From positions 1-64,000 of the forward strand of contig CAVTBT010000004.1 in the NCBI GenBank assembly GCA_963733065.1: DNA of 64,000 nucleotides, in the 5' to 3' direction. This DNA comes from CAVTBT01 sp963733065. GTDB taxonomy: Bacteria > Actinomycetota > Thermoleophilia > Gaiellales > Gaiellaceae. Below the pieces are notes generated by a model that was not told the DNA's origin, made no database searches, and saw only the letters and a list, made by a program, of their open reading frames with translations. Positions 11,112-21,275 of the stretch are shown piece after piece; within the stretch, counting starts at the first letter, position 1, and each line of letters opens with the position of its first letter. The translations under genes and the position numbers were made by a program.

Positions 11112-13099
11112 ATGAGTGCTCTTGACGAGGGAGCCGCAGCATGGCGGCCCGCCGAGGTCGACGAAGACCTCACGCTCGCCGATCCTAAGCAGGCAGGCGT
11201 TGCCGACGTGGTCGCAAAAGCCAGTGCCGCTCTCGAGGCGCTGCAGCATCCCGACGGCCATTGGGTGTTCGAGCTCGAGGCCGATGCGACCATTCCCGCG
11301 GAATACGTCCTGCTCGAACACTTTCTCGGCGAGATCGACCAGGTCTCTCGAGGACAAGATCGGCGTCTACCTGCGCGCGGGGCAGGCGGACCATGGTGGC
11401 TGGCCCTTGTATACCGGCGGCGACTTCGACCTCAGCGCCACGGTCAAGGCCTACTACGCGCTCAAGCTGATCGGTGACGATCGGCACGCGCCCCACATGG
11501 CGCGCGCGCGCGCTGCCATCCTTGCTCACGGCGGCGCTGCGCGCTGCAACGTTTTCACGCGCATCACGCTCGCGCTGTTCGGCCAGGTGCCCTGGCGCGC
11601 CGTGCCGGTGATGCCGGTTGAGATCATGCTGCTGCCCCGCTGGTTTCCGTTCCACCTGGATAAGGTGTCCTACTGGTCGCGTACGGTGATCGTGCCGCTC
11701 CTGATCCTGATGGCGTGCAAGCCCCGCGCCCGAAACCCTCGCGCGATCGGGATCGAGGAGTTGTTCGTCACGCCGCCGGACCGGGAGCGCCGTTATATCT
11801 CCAATCCGACCGGCTCCGCCTGGGGACGTGTCTTCCTGGCGATCGACCAGGTCCTGCGGATCGCCGAGCCGCTGTTTCCCAGGCGCACGCGTCAGCGCGC
11901 GATCCGAGAGGCGGTGGCGTTCATCACCGAACACCTGAACGGCGAGGATGGCCTGGGCGCGATCTTTCCGCCGATGGCTGCTTCGGTGATGGTATTCGAT
12001 ACTCTCGGTTACCCCAAGGATCACCCGGACCTGGTGATTGCCAAGCGGGCGGTCAGGAAGCTGTTGGCCGACAACGGCGATTTCGCCTATTTCCAGCCCT
12101 GCCTGTCGCCGTTCTGGGATACGGCATTGGCCTGTCACGCGTTAATGGAAGCGGGCCTCACGGGCGCGGCCCCGAACATCCGACGTGCGCTCGACTGGAT
12201 CGCAGAGCGGCAGATTCTCGAAACGGTCGGCGACTGGGCGAAGACGCGGCCGGGCGTGCGCCCCGGCGGGTGGCCGTTCCAATACCGCAACGACTACTAC
12301 CCGGACGTCGACGACAGCGCCGTGATCCTGTGTGCCCTGCACCGCGCCGATCCGGGGCGTTACCGGCACGCCATCGAACGGGGCGTCGAATGGATACTCG
12401 GGCTGCAGAGCCGGAACGGCGGCTGGGGATCGTTCGATGCCGACAACACGCACGAGTACCTCAACAATATCCCGTTCGCCGACCACGGCGCTCTGCTCGA
12501 CCCGCCGACCGCCGATCTGACCGCGCGCTGCATCAGCGCGCTTGCTGCAGCTCGGCTATGGCCGCCGAGCATCCGGCGGTCGCGCGGGCGCTCGAGTATC
12601 TCCGGCGCGAGCAGGAGGCGGACGGCTCATGGTTCGGCCGCTGGGGGACCAACTACATCTACGGCACCTGGTCGGTGCTGAGCGCGCTGAACGCCGCCGG
12701 GCGAGGACCTGGCGCAGCCCTATGTCCGAAAGGCGGTCGAGTGGCTCGAAGTCGCGCCAGCAGGCGGATGGCGGCTGGGGCGAGAGCTGCGGCAGTTACT
12801 GGGCTGAGCGCAAGGACGAGATGGTCGCCAGCACGCCATCGCAGACGGCCTGGGCACTGCTTGGCTTGATGGCCGCCGGCGAGGTCGAGAGTGACGTGGT
12901 CGCGCGCGGCATCGACTATCTGCGGCGCACCCCGCGCCATGGCGCCAAATGGGACGAGGAGCTGTACAACGCGGTCGGGTTTCCGCGCGTGTTCTACCTT
13001 CGCTACCACGGCTACAGCGTGTATTTCCCGCTGTGGGCGCTCGCCCGCTATCAGAACCTGATGGCCAGGAACGACCGTCGCGTCGCCTGGGGGATGTGA
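11112..13099 (+). CDS. shc: Squalene-hopene cyclase (several frameshifts)
   Basis: Cyclises squalene to hopene/hopanol at the membrane. The N-terminal ALEALQHPDGHWVFELEADATIPAEYVLLEH is typical of the family. The catalytic DXDD-type motif appears as PDVDDSAVIL, with Ser in place of the usual Thr. QW-type repeats follow (GLQSRNGGWGSFDADN, EQEADGSWFGRWG, QADGGWGES). The C-terminus WDEELYNAVGFPRVFYLRYHGYSVYFPLWALARY is diagnostic. Frame changes occur near 11347 (one extra base in GTC-T-CTC), 12545, 12700 and 12765; reading through gives about 660 residues, the normal length. I chose the ATG of MSALDEG; MAMETSQRS, nine codons upstream, is an alternative. The stop overlaps the hpnG start. Confidence 0.93.
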
Positions 13100-13804
13100 G
13101 CCGACAAGAGGCAGGCATCACGGTCGCGGCGGTCGCCGGCTTTCGCGCCGAGGCCGGCTGCTTGCGCGGGCAGGACGTCACCGTCGCGTTCAGCGGCGGC
13201 AGCGCCGAGCGGGCGAGGTCGGAGGCAGAGCGCCTCCTGGCCGAGGGCGCCGCGGCGTTGGTGAGCTTCGGGCTCGCAGGTGGCCTCGCGCCCGGGCTGC
13301 AGACGGGCGATCTCGTCCTGCCGCAGACGGTGTGCAATGCTCGGTCCGCCTCGTGGTCGGTCGATCCGGTCTGGCGCGAACGGGTGCACATCCGCCTGGC
13401 CCGTGGCGGCGTCGAGCCCAAGGCCGGCGCGCTCGTGGGGAGCGATCGCATCGTGGCCACGGCATCAGACAAGCGCGCGCTGTTCGAGGCGGTCGGCGCA
13501 CTGTGCAGTCGACATGGAAAGTCACGCGGTCGCCGCGGTCGCAGCCGAAGCGAAGATTCCGTTTCTGGTGCTGCGCGCCGTTGCAGATCCGGCCGATCAG
13601 GTCATTCCGCAGGTGGCGCGCGAGGCCCTGCGGCCGGACGGTCGCATTCGGGTTCGGGCCACGTTCGGAGGGCTGCTCCGCCAACCGGGCGAGCTGATCG
13701 CGCTGCTTCGCCTCGCGCGGCAGAGTGCGGTGGCGCTCTCTTCCCTACGAGGTGGGGTGCGTCTCGCCGGCCGACGGCTCGGCTTCGTGCCATTCGCCGG
13801 GTGA
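13096..13804 (+). CDS. hpnG: Hopanoid-associated phosphorylase / adenosylhopane nucleosidase HpnG (frameshift)
   Basis: Nucleoside phosphorylase-like enzyme that removes adenine from adenosylhopane to give ribosylhopane. The GTG start overlaps the shc stop (GTGA), indicating coupling. The protein shows LAEGAAALVSFGLAGGLAPGLQTGDLVLP and, after a frame change near 13505, the phosphorylase signature AVDMESHAVAAVA, then FLVLRAVADPADQ. The whole is about 235 residues, as expected. It converges with hpnH, and the last 60 bp of the two genes overlap on opposite strands. Confidence 0.9.
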
Positions 13805-15004
13805 TCGCGCCTGGGGGCGGCTCGCACCCGCGTGCAGGGGTGGAGCCATACGGCGAGGCTGTGCTTGCTGCGGCCTCTGGCGCTCGGGCAGCCTGGCGAC
13901 CGCGGCGTTGACCAGCTGATCGTGCACGAATGCTGCCGGGCGCTGCCCGTCGAGCGAAATCTCTGGCGCCATCGGCCCTGCGGTTCGGATGCGGCCAAGG
14001 GCTGTCCGCAGCGCCTTGAGCGGGTGCACGATGGCATCCGATACCGCGGTGGCCTCGTAGCCGCAGTGCGCCATGCAATCGGCGCATTTCTCGTAGTTTC
14101 CGGTGCCGTAGCTGTCCCAGTCGGTCTGCTCCATGAGATCCTTGAAGGAAGAGGCGTAGCCCTCGGCGAGCAGGTAGCAGGGTCGTTGCCAGCCGAAGAC
14201 GTTGCGAGTCGGATTGCCCCAGGGCGTGCAGCGATACTGCTGATTGCCGGCAAGGAAATCGAGGTACAGCGAGGAGTGGCTCAGCTGCCAGGCCCGCCTG
14301 CGTGGGCGCTGCTGGCCGCGCCGGAAGATCGCGCGGAACAGCTCCTTGGTCTTACGGCGGTTCAGAAAATGCGTCTGGTCGGGCGCCCGTTCGTAGGCAT
14401 AGCCGGGCGACACCGTGATGCCTTCGACCCCGAGCTCGTCGGTGACGTAGTCGAAAAAGTCAGCGACCGCATCCGGGGCGACGCCCTCGAACAGCGTGGC
14501 ATTCACGTTCACCCGGAACCCGCGCTCGCGCAGCAACCGAATGGCGGCGACGGCACGATCAAACACGCCGTCCTGGCAGACCGCGCGGTCGTGGTGCTCG
14601 CGCAGCCCGTCCAGATGGATCGAGAACGTGAGATACGGGCTGGGCTGGAAGAGATCGATCTTCTTCTCGACCAGGAGCGCGTTGGTGCACAGGTAGACAA
14701 ACCGCCGGCGCGCAATCAGGCCCTTCACGATCTCGGCGATCTCCTTGTGGATCAGCGGCTCGCCGCCGGGGATCGAAACGATCGGCGCACCGCATTCGTC
14801 GGCGGCGTCCAGGCACTCCTTGACGCTCAGGCGCCGATTGAGGATCGGGGTCGGGTAGTCGATCTTGCCGCATCCTGCGCAGGCCAGGTTGCAGCGAAAC
14901 AGTGGCTCCAGCATCAGGACCAGAGGATACCTGCGGCGCCCAAAGAGCCGCTGCCGAAGAATGTAGACGCCAACGCGGATCTGCTGGCGAAGCGGAATGC
15001 CCAT
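13745..15004 (-). CDS. hpnH: Adenosyl-hopene transferase, radical SAM protein HpnH
   Basis: Radical SAM enzyme that adds the 5'-deoxyadenosyl group to diploptene, the first step of hopanoid side-chain extension. The radical SAM cluster motif is CNLACAGCGK (C-x3-C-x2-C) at about residues 38-45, preceded by PLVLMLEPLFR. SIPGGEPLIHKEI and the SPASM-like C-terminal Cys stretch KCADCMAHCGYEA follow. At 419 residues it is somewhat longer than typical. The last 50 residues are Pro/Arg-rich, lack recognisable structure and overlap hpnG antisense, so a small indel may have displaced the true stop. The start is ATG, with a small ORF 15 bp upstream. Confidence 0.93.
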   Translation of the reverse strand: MGIPLRQQIRVGVYILRQRLFGRRRYPLVLMLEPLFRCNLACAGCGKIDYPTPILNRRLSVKECLDAADECGAPIVSIPGGEPLIHKEIAEIVKGLIARRRFVYLCTNALLVEKKIDLFQPSPYLTFSIHLDGLREHHDRAVCQDGVFDRAVAAIRLLRERGFRVNVNATLFEGVAPDAVADFFDYVTDELGVEGITVSPGYAYERAPDQTHFLNRRKTKELFRAIFRRGQQRPRRRAWQLSHSSLYLDFLAGNQQYRCTPWGNPTRNVFGWQRPCYLLAEGYASSFKDLMEQTDWDSYGTGNYEKCADCMAHCGYEATAVSDAIVHPLKALRTALGRIRTAGPMAPEISLDGQRPAAFVHDQLVNAAVARLPERQRPQQAQPRRMAPPLHAGASRPQARSPGEWHEAEPSAGETHPTS

Positions 15005-15019
15005 GACGCCTCGAGCCGA

Positions 15020-15235
15020 TTACTGCATGACGGGGTGATCGAGGGCCGGCGGTACGCCGCCGTTCGTCAGCTCCGGCAACAGGCGCAAAAGCACGTTCTC
15101 CTCGATACCGGCAATAACCTCGACCTGCACGGTGGGCGCATCACAGCACTCCAGGGCACGCTCGCCGATCTCGATCGCCCGCTTCAGGCCGCGCGCAAAA
15201 GGCTGGACGAGGACGATACCCAGGGACGCACTCAT
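15020..15235 (-). CDS. Small ORF upstream of hpnH, unknown function
   Basis: A 71-codon frame beginning MSASLGIVLVQPFARGLKR and ending just before hpnH. Its composition looks protein-like (alternating amphipathic and hydrophobic stretches such as PTVQVEVIAGIEENVLLRLLPEL) rather than random GC-rich translation. The 15-bp gap to hpnH and common orientation with hpnA fit an operon member. I recognise no family and see no strong ribosome-binding site, so it may be spurious. Confidence 0.3.
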   Translation of the reverse strand: MSASLGIVLVQPFARGLKRAIEIGERALECCDAPTVQVEVIAGIEENVLLRLLPELTNGGVPPALDHPVMQ

Positions 15236-15504
15236 GGGAAGCGGCCTACTACGATCCTCGCCAGTCCGCCGTTTCGAGCGCTGCACTCTACGCAGGAACC
15301 GCAAGAGCGAAAGGCAAATTCACAGTTTCTTGAATGGACTGGCGGCGTTGTTGCGGAAGGGCAACACGTCTCCAGTGTGTGAGATCTTTTCCCGTGGCCT
15401 TCGGTTCTCGGGTCGGCGACCCGCCACATCGACCACCGGTCACGCGATCAAGGCCGAGCCCGATCAGCCAGGCAAATGCTCCGAGCCGCAGCGCCCGACA
15501 GGAT

Positions 15505-16497
15505 CTACCGGAAATAGCCGCAGCTTCGATACCAATCGATGGCATCACGCAACCCTTCCATCGCCGGCCGGCTCCGATAGCCCAGTTCCCGTTCGGCCTT
15601 CGCCGACGTGAAATACATGGTCTTTCGGGCCATTCGGACGCCATCCATGGTGACCAAAGGCTCGCCGCCGATCCCCATACGAGCGATCGCCTCGGCAACG
15701 AGGGCAACCGGCACCAATGCGCCTGACGGCAGGCGCAGCCGCGGCGGTTTGCGGTCGACCAGATGGGCGATCTTGGCGAGCATCTTGCGAAGCGGCAGAT
15801 TGTCGCCACCGAGAATGTAGCGCTCGCCGATGCGCCCGCGTTCGAAGGCCAGAAGATGGCCTTCGGCAACGTCGGCGACGTGCACCAGATTGAGCCCCGT
15901 GTCGACGTAGGCGGGGATACGGCCCCGAGCCGCCTCGAGCAGAACGCGGCCCGTAGGCGTGGGCCGAGCATCGGCGGGGCCGACCGGGGCCGAAGGATTG
16001 ACGATGACGACCGGCAGCCCGGCTTCGGCGACCAACTCGCGCACGGTCTTCTCGGCCAGGAATTTCGAGCGCTTGTAGTGACCGATCATGTCGGAGAGCG
16101 TTGCTGGCGTGGTCTCGTCGGAGGGCAGATGATCGGCCCGAAGTCCCAGGGTGGCGACGCTGCTGGTGTACACGATCCGCCTCACGCCGGCATCGGCTGC
16201 CGCAACGAGGAGTTCCCTCGTGCCATCGACGTTGGTCCGGTACATCGTTGCCGGGTGCGGAACCCAGAGGCGATAGTCCGCCGCGACGTGAAAGAGCGCA
16301 TCACAACCCCGGAGGGCGTCCCTGCAACCTGCCGGGTCGGCGAGATCACCGGTCACGATGTCGACCGGCAGACCTTCGAGCAGGCGAAGACTGCTGCTCG
16401 GCCGCACCAGAGCGCGGACCGGCTCGCCTCGCCTCAAGAGGGCGCGCAGCACGGCCGAGCCGACGAAGCCCGTTGCGCCTGTGATCAGCGTGGTCAC
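15505..16497 (-). CDS. hpnA: Hopanoid-associated sugar epimerase HpnA
   Basis: Extended short-chain dehydrogenase/reductase of about 330 residues, found in hopanoid loci. It has the N-terminal nucleotide-binding GATGFVGS, the active-site strand YTSSVATLG and the YxxxK pair in YKRSKFLAE, followed by VNPSAPVGP...RPTPTGR typical of HpnA. I place the start at the GTG immediately before TTLITGATGFVG. The frame stays open upstream to an ATG at 16635 that overlaps the hpnN stop, but the added 46 residues look unlike protein. Its exact substrate is not established. Confidence 0.9.
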   Translation of the reverse strand: MTTLITGATGFVGSAVLRALLRRGEPVRALVRPSSSLRLLEGLPVDIVTGDLADPAGCRDALRGCDALFHVAADYRLWVPHPATMYRTNVDGTRELLVAAADAGVRRIVYTSSVATLGLRADHLPSDETTPATLSDMIGHYKRSKFLAEKTVRELVAEAGLPVVIVNPSAPVGPADARPTPTGRVLLEAARGRIPAYVDTGLNLVHVADVAEGHLLAFERGRIGERYILGGDNLPLRKMLAKIAHLVDRKPPRLRLPSGALVPVALVAEAIARMGIGGEPLVTMDGVRMARKTMYFTSAKAERELGYRSRPAMEGLRDAIDWYRSCGYFR

Positions 16498-16631
16498 GGC
16501 GGACTGCCCGCCCGCTGCAGGTGGCGGCCGAAGCTCCAGCGCACGCCGAGTGCGCAGAGCGGCACTCCGATCGCCGCGTTGCCGAGACTCGTCGAGCCGC
16601 CTGCCGACCCCCGCCCCCAGGAGAGCGACTT

Positions 16632-19251
16632 TCATGACGTGTCACTGCGTCCTGCCTTGCCGACGAGGGCCAGCACGTCCGGCAGGACCACGAGCGTGCA
16701 GACCAGGCTCCAGAGGATCGCGATCGTCAGCAGCAGCCCCATGCTCGCGAGCCCGGGGTGCGGCGAGACCGCGAGCGAGCCGAACGAGGCGATCGTGGTC
16801 AGCGCGCTGAACAGCACCGCGCGCGGCGTGCTGGTCACGGCGACCCGGTCCGAGGACGCCTCCTGGCGCCAGCGCATCACCACGTGAATCGCGCCGCTGA
16901 CGCCGAGCCCGAGCAGCAGCGGCAGTACGATGACGTTGGCGAAGTTCAGGCTCAGGCCGAGCAGCACCACGGTCGCAGCGGTCAGCAGGACCGCGAGCCC
17001 GAGCGGGGCCAGCACGAGCAGGATGTCGCGCGGCCGGCGCAGGACCAACACCAACAGCACCGCGATCAGGGCGAGCGCGATCCAGGACGCCTTCTGAAAG
17101 GCCCCGACCACCGCAGCGCCCCCGGCCATGACGATGATCGGCGTTCCGGTCGCGTGCGGTGCGACCGCCAGCACGGCGCGCGCAAATTCCTCGAGCGCGG
17201 CGTTGTCGGTCAGCGGCGCGGTGGGACGCACCAGGATCCGAGCCTGGCCGGCTGCATTGACCCAGCGCTCGCGCAGGCTCTGCGGTAGGGTTGCGTGCGT
17301 CACTGGGCCCGCCTCAAGCGACTGCCGCAGACGCTCGAGCAGGTCGGGCAGGGTGCCGGTCAGGCGCCGCTCGAGCTCGGCAAGCGCGCTCTCGGTCGGG
17401 CCGACTGTCCGGGCGAACCGCGCGAGGGCCCGGGCGAGCTGGGCGGCGCCGGGATTGGGGCCCGCGGCCGCCGCCTGGGCGACGCTCGTGCTGCAGGCGC
17501 TCGAGCGCCAGCCGGCGCTCGCCGTCCGTGAGTGGCTTCGCCGCCCCGGGCTCGAGGATTGGCCCGAGGTAGAATGCGAGGTCGTCGATCAGGGCGAGCT
17601 TCTCGTCCTGCGCCGCAGGCACGAAGTCCGAGAGCGTGACCGCCCGCTCGACCTCGTCGAGGGCAGTCAGCTCGGCAGCCAGCGCGTCGGCCCGGTCCAG
17701 GTTGTCCGCGAGCACCTCCGCCACGTCCGGTGAGGTCGCGGGGTCGGCCGCGAGCGCCCGATAGGTGCGGACCGATTCGCTGTGCCGATCCTTCAGATTG
17801 AGCGGATTGAAGTCGAACGTGAGTTCCGGCAGCGCCATCAACGAGAGCAGCGCGCCCAGCCCTGCGGCGGCGACCACCGGGCGCGGATGGCGCTGGATTT
17901 CCGGCAGGAGCCGCGGCCTGCCGAGCGGTCGCTCGCGGCCGGAGAGCGGCGCCAGATCGAGCAGCGCGGGCAGCAGGATGAGACTCGTCAGCAGCGCGAT
18001 CACCATGCCGGCTGCGGAGATGACGCCGAGCTCGGCCAGTCCCCGATAGTCCGTAGGGGTGAAGGCGAGAAAGCCGAATGCGGCGCAGAGCGCGCTTAAC
18101 GAGGTTGGACCGCCGACCCAGTTGATGGCAACGGCCACCGCCCGACGATGACCGCCCTCGACGTCGAACGCCTCCCGATAGCGCATCACGAGGTGGATGC
18201 CGAAATCGACCCCGAGGCCGAGGAACAGCACGGCGAAAGTCACCGAGATCAGGTTCAGCTGGCCGATCGCCAGGGCGGCGAAGCCTGCGGTCAGCATCAG
18301 ACCGACGGCGAGAGCGATCATGGTGTAGACGATCAGGCGCACCGAGCGCACACCCCACACCAGCAGCAGGGTGACGGCGGCAGTGCTGAGCACAGCCGCG
18401 ACCGTGGCGCCAGCGTGGACGCTCTGTAGTTCCTCCTGGTTCAGCGTCGCCTCGCCGGTCAAGCTGAGCCGGAGGCCCGCGGCGGGATCGATGCCGACCG
18501 CGCGGGCGTGCGCCCGCATCGCCTCGATCGCGGGCGTGGCCACGGTCAGCGAGTTCGGATCGAAGCGCGCCTCGGCGATCACCAGCTGCCGGCTCGGCAC
18601 GGCCGGATCGCCGTCCTCCAGCGCCTGTCGCCAGGACAGCTCGCCTGGGCGGTCGGCGAGCTCCGCCTCGACTGGTCCAGCCATAGCCCCGAGCAGCCGG
18701 TCGAGCTCGGCTGGAAGCGCACCGCCCGCCCCCGGCTGCTGCAGCGCGAGCTCGGCCAGGGCGGCGACGCCGCCCAGGTTCGGGGCCTCGGCGAGCACCG
18801 CCAGCAAGGGCTGGGCGGCCGCCAGCCGGTCGGTCAGATCGGCAAGCTCGTTGACCTTGAGGTAGAGAAGACCATGAGCTGTGAAGAACGGATCGCCGGC
18901 CTGGTATTCCACTGCGGCAAAATGCTCGTCATCGGCGCCCAACGCCCTGGCCAGGGCCGCGGCCGCTTCCTCGACTCGTTCCGGCGTGACGCCTTCGACC
19001 ACCGCTACGATCGAGTGCCTGAACTCGGGGAACGCCTGGACGAAGGCGGCGTGGTGACGCCGAAAGGCGACATCGGCCGAAATCATGTCCTCGGTGCTGG
19101 TGTTGATGCGGAGGTGCGGCAGGGCATAGCCGGCAGCGGCGGCGCTCAGAACGAGCGCGGCGAGGACGACAGAGAACGAGCACCCGTGGAGATGGTCGAT
19201 CCACCACCTCAGCAACCAATGCCACGCGGCGCTCAGGCCCGGTGCAGGCAA
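16632..19251 (-). CDS. hpnN: Hopanoid transporter HpnN, RND/MMPL family (one frameshift)
   Basis: Inner-membrane RND-type transporter of about 870 residues; family members are needed to deliver hopanoids to the outer membrane. The first half has an N-terminal helix (FSVVLAALVLSAAAAGYALP), a large periplasmic loop and helices including LLVWGVRSVRLIVYTMIALAVG and the GLGVDFGIHLVMRYREA signature. A frame change near 17490 separates it from the second half, which repeats the pattern (LLGLGVSGAIHVVMRWRQ, then SFGSLAVSPHPGLASMG). The gene is upstream of hpnA on the same strand and divergent from hpnM, 89 bp apart. Confidence 0.92.
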
Positions 19252-19340
19252 GCTGGCGTACCTTGCAGGTGCGAGCGAAACGTGGTCACGTGCGCATTCA
19301 CGACAGGAACCTTGGGGGAAATGTGCGCGTTAGACAGCAC

Positions 19341-19955
19341 ATGATGGGCATTCTCATCAAGCGTCTGGCGCCAGCCGCTCTCCTTAGCGTCGCGTGTCTC
19401 ACTCCTGCTCTCGCAACGACGGAGCCGCAGCAGGTTGTCGAACGCCTGAATGCCGCATTGCTCGACGTCATGCGCAAGGCGGCCGACCTCGGCTACGAGG
19501 GTCGCTACCAGGAACTCGCGCCTGTGATCCAGGAAAGCTACGATTTCCCGTTCATGATCCGGATCGCGGTCGGGCCGGCCTGGCGCGAGTTCGAGGAGGA
19601 TCAGCGCGAGCGGATCACCGAGCTGTTCACCGAGATGAGCATCGCGACCTACGCCGCGCGCTTCGACGGTTACGACGGCGAGCGCTTCGAGATCCTCGGC
19701 AATGAGCCCGCGCCGCGTGACACGGTACTCGTGCACAGCCGGATCGTGCTGTCGGAAGAGGAGCCGGTCGAGCTCAGCTACCTCTTGAAGCAGTTCGATG
19801 GCAACTGGCGCATCATCGACGTGCTGCTCGATGCCCGATACAGCGAGCTGGCCAGACAGCGTGCCGAGTTCGCCGCCGTGTTGCGCAATGGCGGCGTCCC
19901 CGATCTGGTGGCAACCCTCCAGCGCAAGATCGCGCAGCTGACGCCTGAGAGTTGA
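19341..19955 (+). CDS. hpnM: HpnM, MlaC/Ttg2D-family periplasmic phospholipid/hopanoid-binding protein
   Basis: Secreted binding protein of about 204 residues, related to MlaC/Ttg2D (toluene tolerance). The signal peptide KRLAPAALLSVACLTPALA is followed by the family pattern ERLNAALLDVMRKAADLGYEGRY and SYDFPFMIRIAVGP. The end of the domain reads QFDGNWRIIDVLLDARYSELARQRAEF. The start is the ATG of MMGILIKRL. It is divergent from hpnN, with which it probably cooperates in lipid trafficking. In many hopanoid loci these genes sit side by side; here they are back to back. Confidence 0.88.
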   Translation: MMGILIKRLAPAALLSVACLTPALATTEPQQVVERLNAALLDVMRKAADLGYEGRYQELAPVIQESYDFPFMIRIAVGPAWREFEEDQRERITELFTEMSIATYAARFDGYDGERFEILGNEPAPRDTVLVHSRIVLSEEEPVELSYLLKQFDGNWRIIDVLLDARYSELARQRAEFAAVLRNGGVPDLVATLQRKIAQLTPES

Positions 19956-20067
19956 TCGTGCGACCCAGACTTAACGAATGGCTCATCAAGACACAGCATG
20001 ATCGCCGAGTACCGCTCGGCGCCTCTGGTCGCTGCGCGTCACCAACCGCCTGATCGCAAACATCACC

Positions 20068-20610
20068 TTGCGTCGCCTGCTCGCTCTTGCCCTGCTCGCG
20101 GCGCTGTCGGTAGTGGCCAGTGCCGCGCTTGCCGATAGCGGCGGGACGACCGCATTCGCTCACCTCGGGCCGATCGTGGTGCACGGCAACGAGGCGGACA
20201 ATCTGATGCTGGGCGCCGGCCTGTTCGGCCTCCGTGACGACGCCTCGGGAGCCGGCACGGTCGAATACCGGTTCGGTCGCAAGGTCTTCGTGGTGGGCTT
20301 CGCACTCGGGCTCATGGCGAACACCGACGGCGGCCTGTTCGGCTATGTCGGCGCCTACTGCGATCTGTCTTACAAGAAGCTCTACGTCACGCCGCAGCTG
20401 GCGATGGGGGGCTACGGCGAGGGCAGCAGTACGAACCTCGGCGGCGTATTCCAGTTCCGCGAGTCGCTCGATCTCGCCTATCGCTTCAACAATGGGCATC
20501 GCCTCGGAATCCGGGCGGCCCACATATCCAACGCCGCCATTCACGACATCAATCCCGGCGAGGAGGAGCTGTTGTTGACCTACTCGTTCCCGATAGGGCC
20601 CTATTTGTAG
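20068..20610 (+). CDS. PagL-like lipid A 3-O-deacylase (acyloxyacyl hydrolase)
   Basis: Outer-membrane beta-barrel of about 180 residues with an N-terminal signal peptide (LLALALLAALSVVASAALA). Near the C-terminus, AAHISNAAIHDINPGEEE presents His, Ser and Glu at positions 1, 3 and 15 of the motif. That matches the H126/S128/E140 spacing of the PagL catalytic triad. The protein ends in an aromatic-containing strand (LLTYSFPIGPYL), as barrels do. I use the TTG start because no ATG precedes the signal peptide. It follows hpnM by about 110 bp and may tune outer-membrane packing together with hopanoids. Confidence 0.72.
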   Translation: MRRLLALALLAALSVVASAALADSGGTTAFAHLGPIVVHGNEADNLMLGAGLFGLRDDASGAGTVEYRFGRKVFVVGFALGLMANTDGGLFGYVGAYCDLSYKKLYVTPQLAMGGYGEGSSTNLGGVFQFRESLDLAYRFNNGHRLGIRAAHISNAAIHDINPGEEELLLTYSFPIGPYL

Positions 20611-20797
20611 CCAGGATTGCAGACGAAGCGCCGATCGGCCCCGCTTCTGGTGGCAAGCCTAAGAACACGGGCAGATCCCCGGAGCCTCCTTCGCGCTTCC
20701 CCATCATGGTCTGCCGAGGAGGATTGCGCTCACCGAGCAAACGCGTAAGCTCAACGCGCGAATTACTGAATAACCAATCACGATCAGGGAGGCAGCT

Positions 20798-21238
20798 ATG
20801 GCCAGAGCCCACGCCAGTTCCGTCATCAATGCGCCAATCGATCAGGTCTGGGCGCGCATCCGCGACTTCAATGGCTTGGCGAACTGGCACCCGGGCATCG
20901 CCAAGAGCGCGATCGAGGGCGGTGGATCGTCCGACCGGGTCGGCTGCGTACGGGTCCTGACCCTCCAGGATGGTGGCGTGATCCGCGAGCGGCTGCTCGA
21001 GATGTCTGACCTCGGACACCACTACAGCTATTCGATACTCGAATCCCCGCTGCCGGTGGCGAACTACCGCGCCACCTTGCGGCTGCGCCGCATCTCCGAT
21101 GGCAACCGTACCTATTCGGAGTGGAACGCCACCTTCGATCCGGATCCTCCAGACAAACAGGCGGCTACGGAGGACCTGCTCAGCAACGCCGTGTTTCAGG
21201 GCGGCTTCGATGCATTGAAGAAGCACTTCGGCGGCTGA
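20798..21238 (+). CDS. SRPBCC-family (polyketide cyclase/START-like) protein
   Basis: Small, intact 146-residue protein. The start SSVINAPIDQVWARIRDFNGLANWHPGI and the later pattern SDLGHHYSYSILESPLPVANYRATLRL are characteristic of SRPBCC ligand-binding folds, which bind hydrophobic ligands or act as cyclases. A good Shine-Dalgarno (GGGAGG, 20787-20792) precedes the ATG. The gene stands between the PagL-like gene and an oxidoreductase 38 bp downstream; the ligand is unknown. Confidence 0.82.
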   Translation: MARAHASSVINAPIDQVWARIRDFNGLANWHPGIAKSAIEGGGSSDRVGCVRVLTLQDGGVIRERLLEMSDLGHHYSYSILESPLPVANYRATLRLRRISDGNRTYSEWNATFDPDPPDKQAATEDLLSNAVFQGGFDALKKHFGG

Positions 21239-21275
21239 CTGCGACGGCCGCACGGGATCGGGCGGGCGCGACGCC

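Noticed and set aside
16498..16635. Upstream extension of hpnA to an ATG that overlaps the hpnN stop
   Set aside because: The 46 added residues are Arg/Ala-rich with no family similarity, and the Rossmann motif begins right at the downstream GTG. The neat overlap leaves some doubt.
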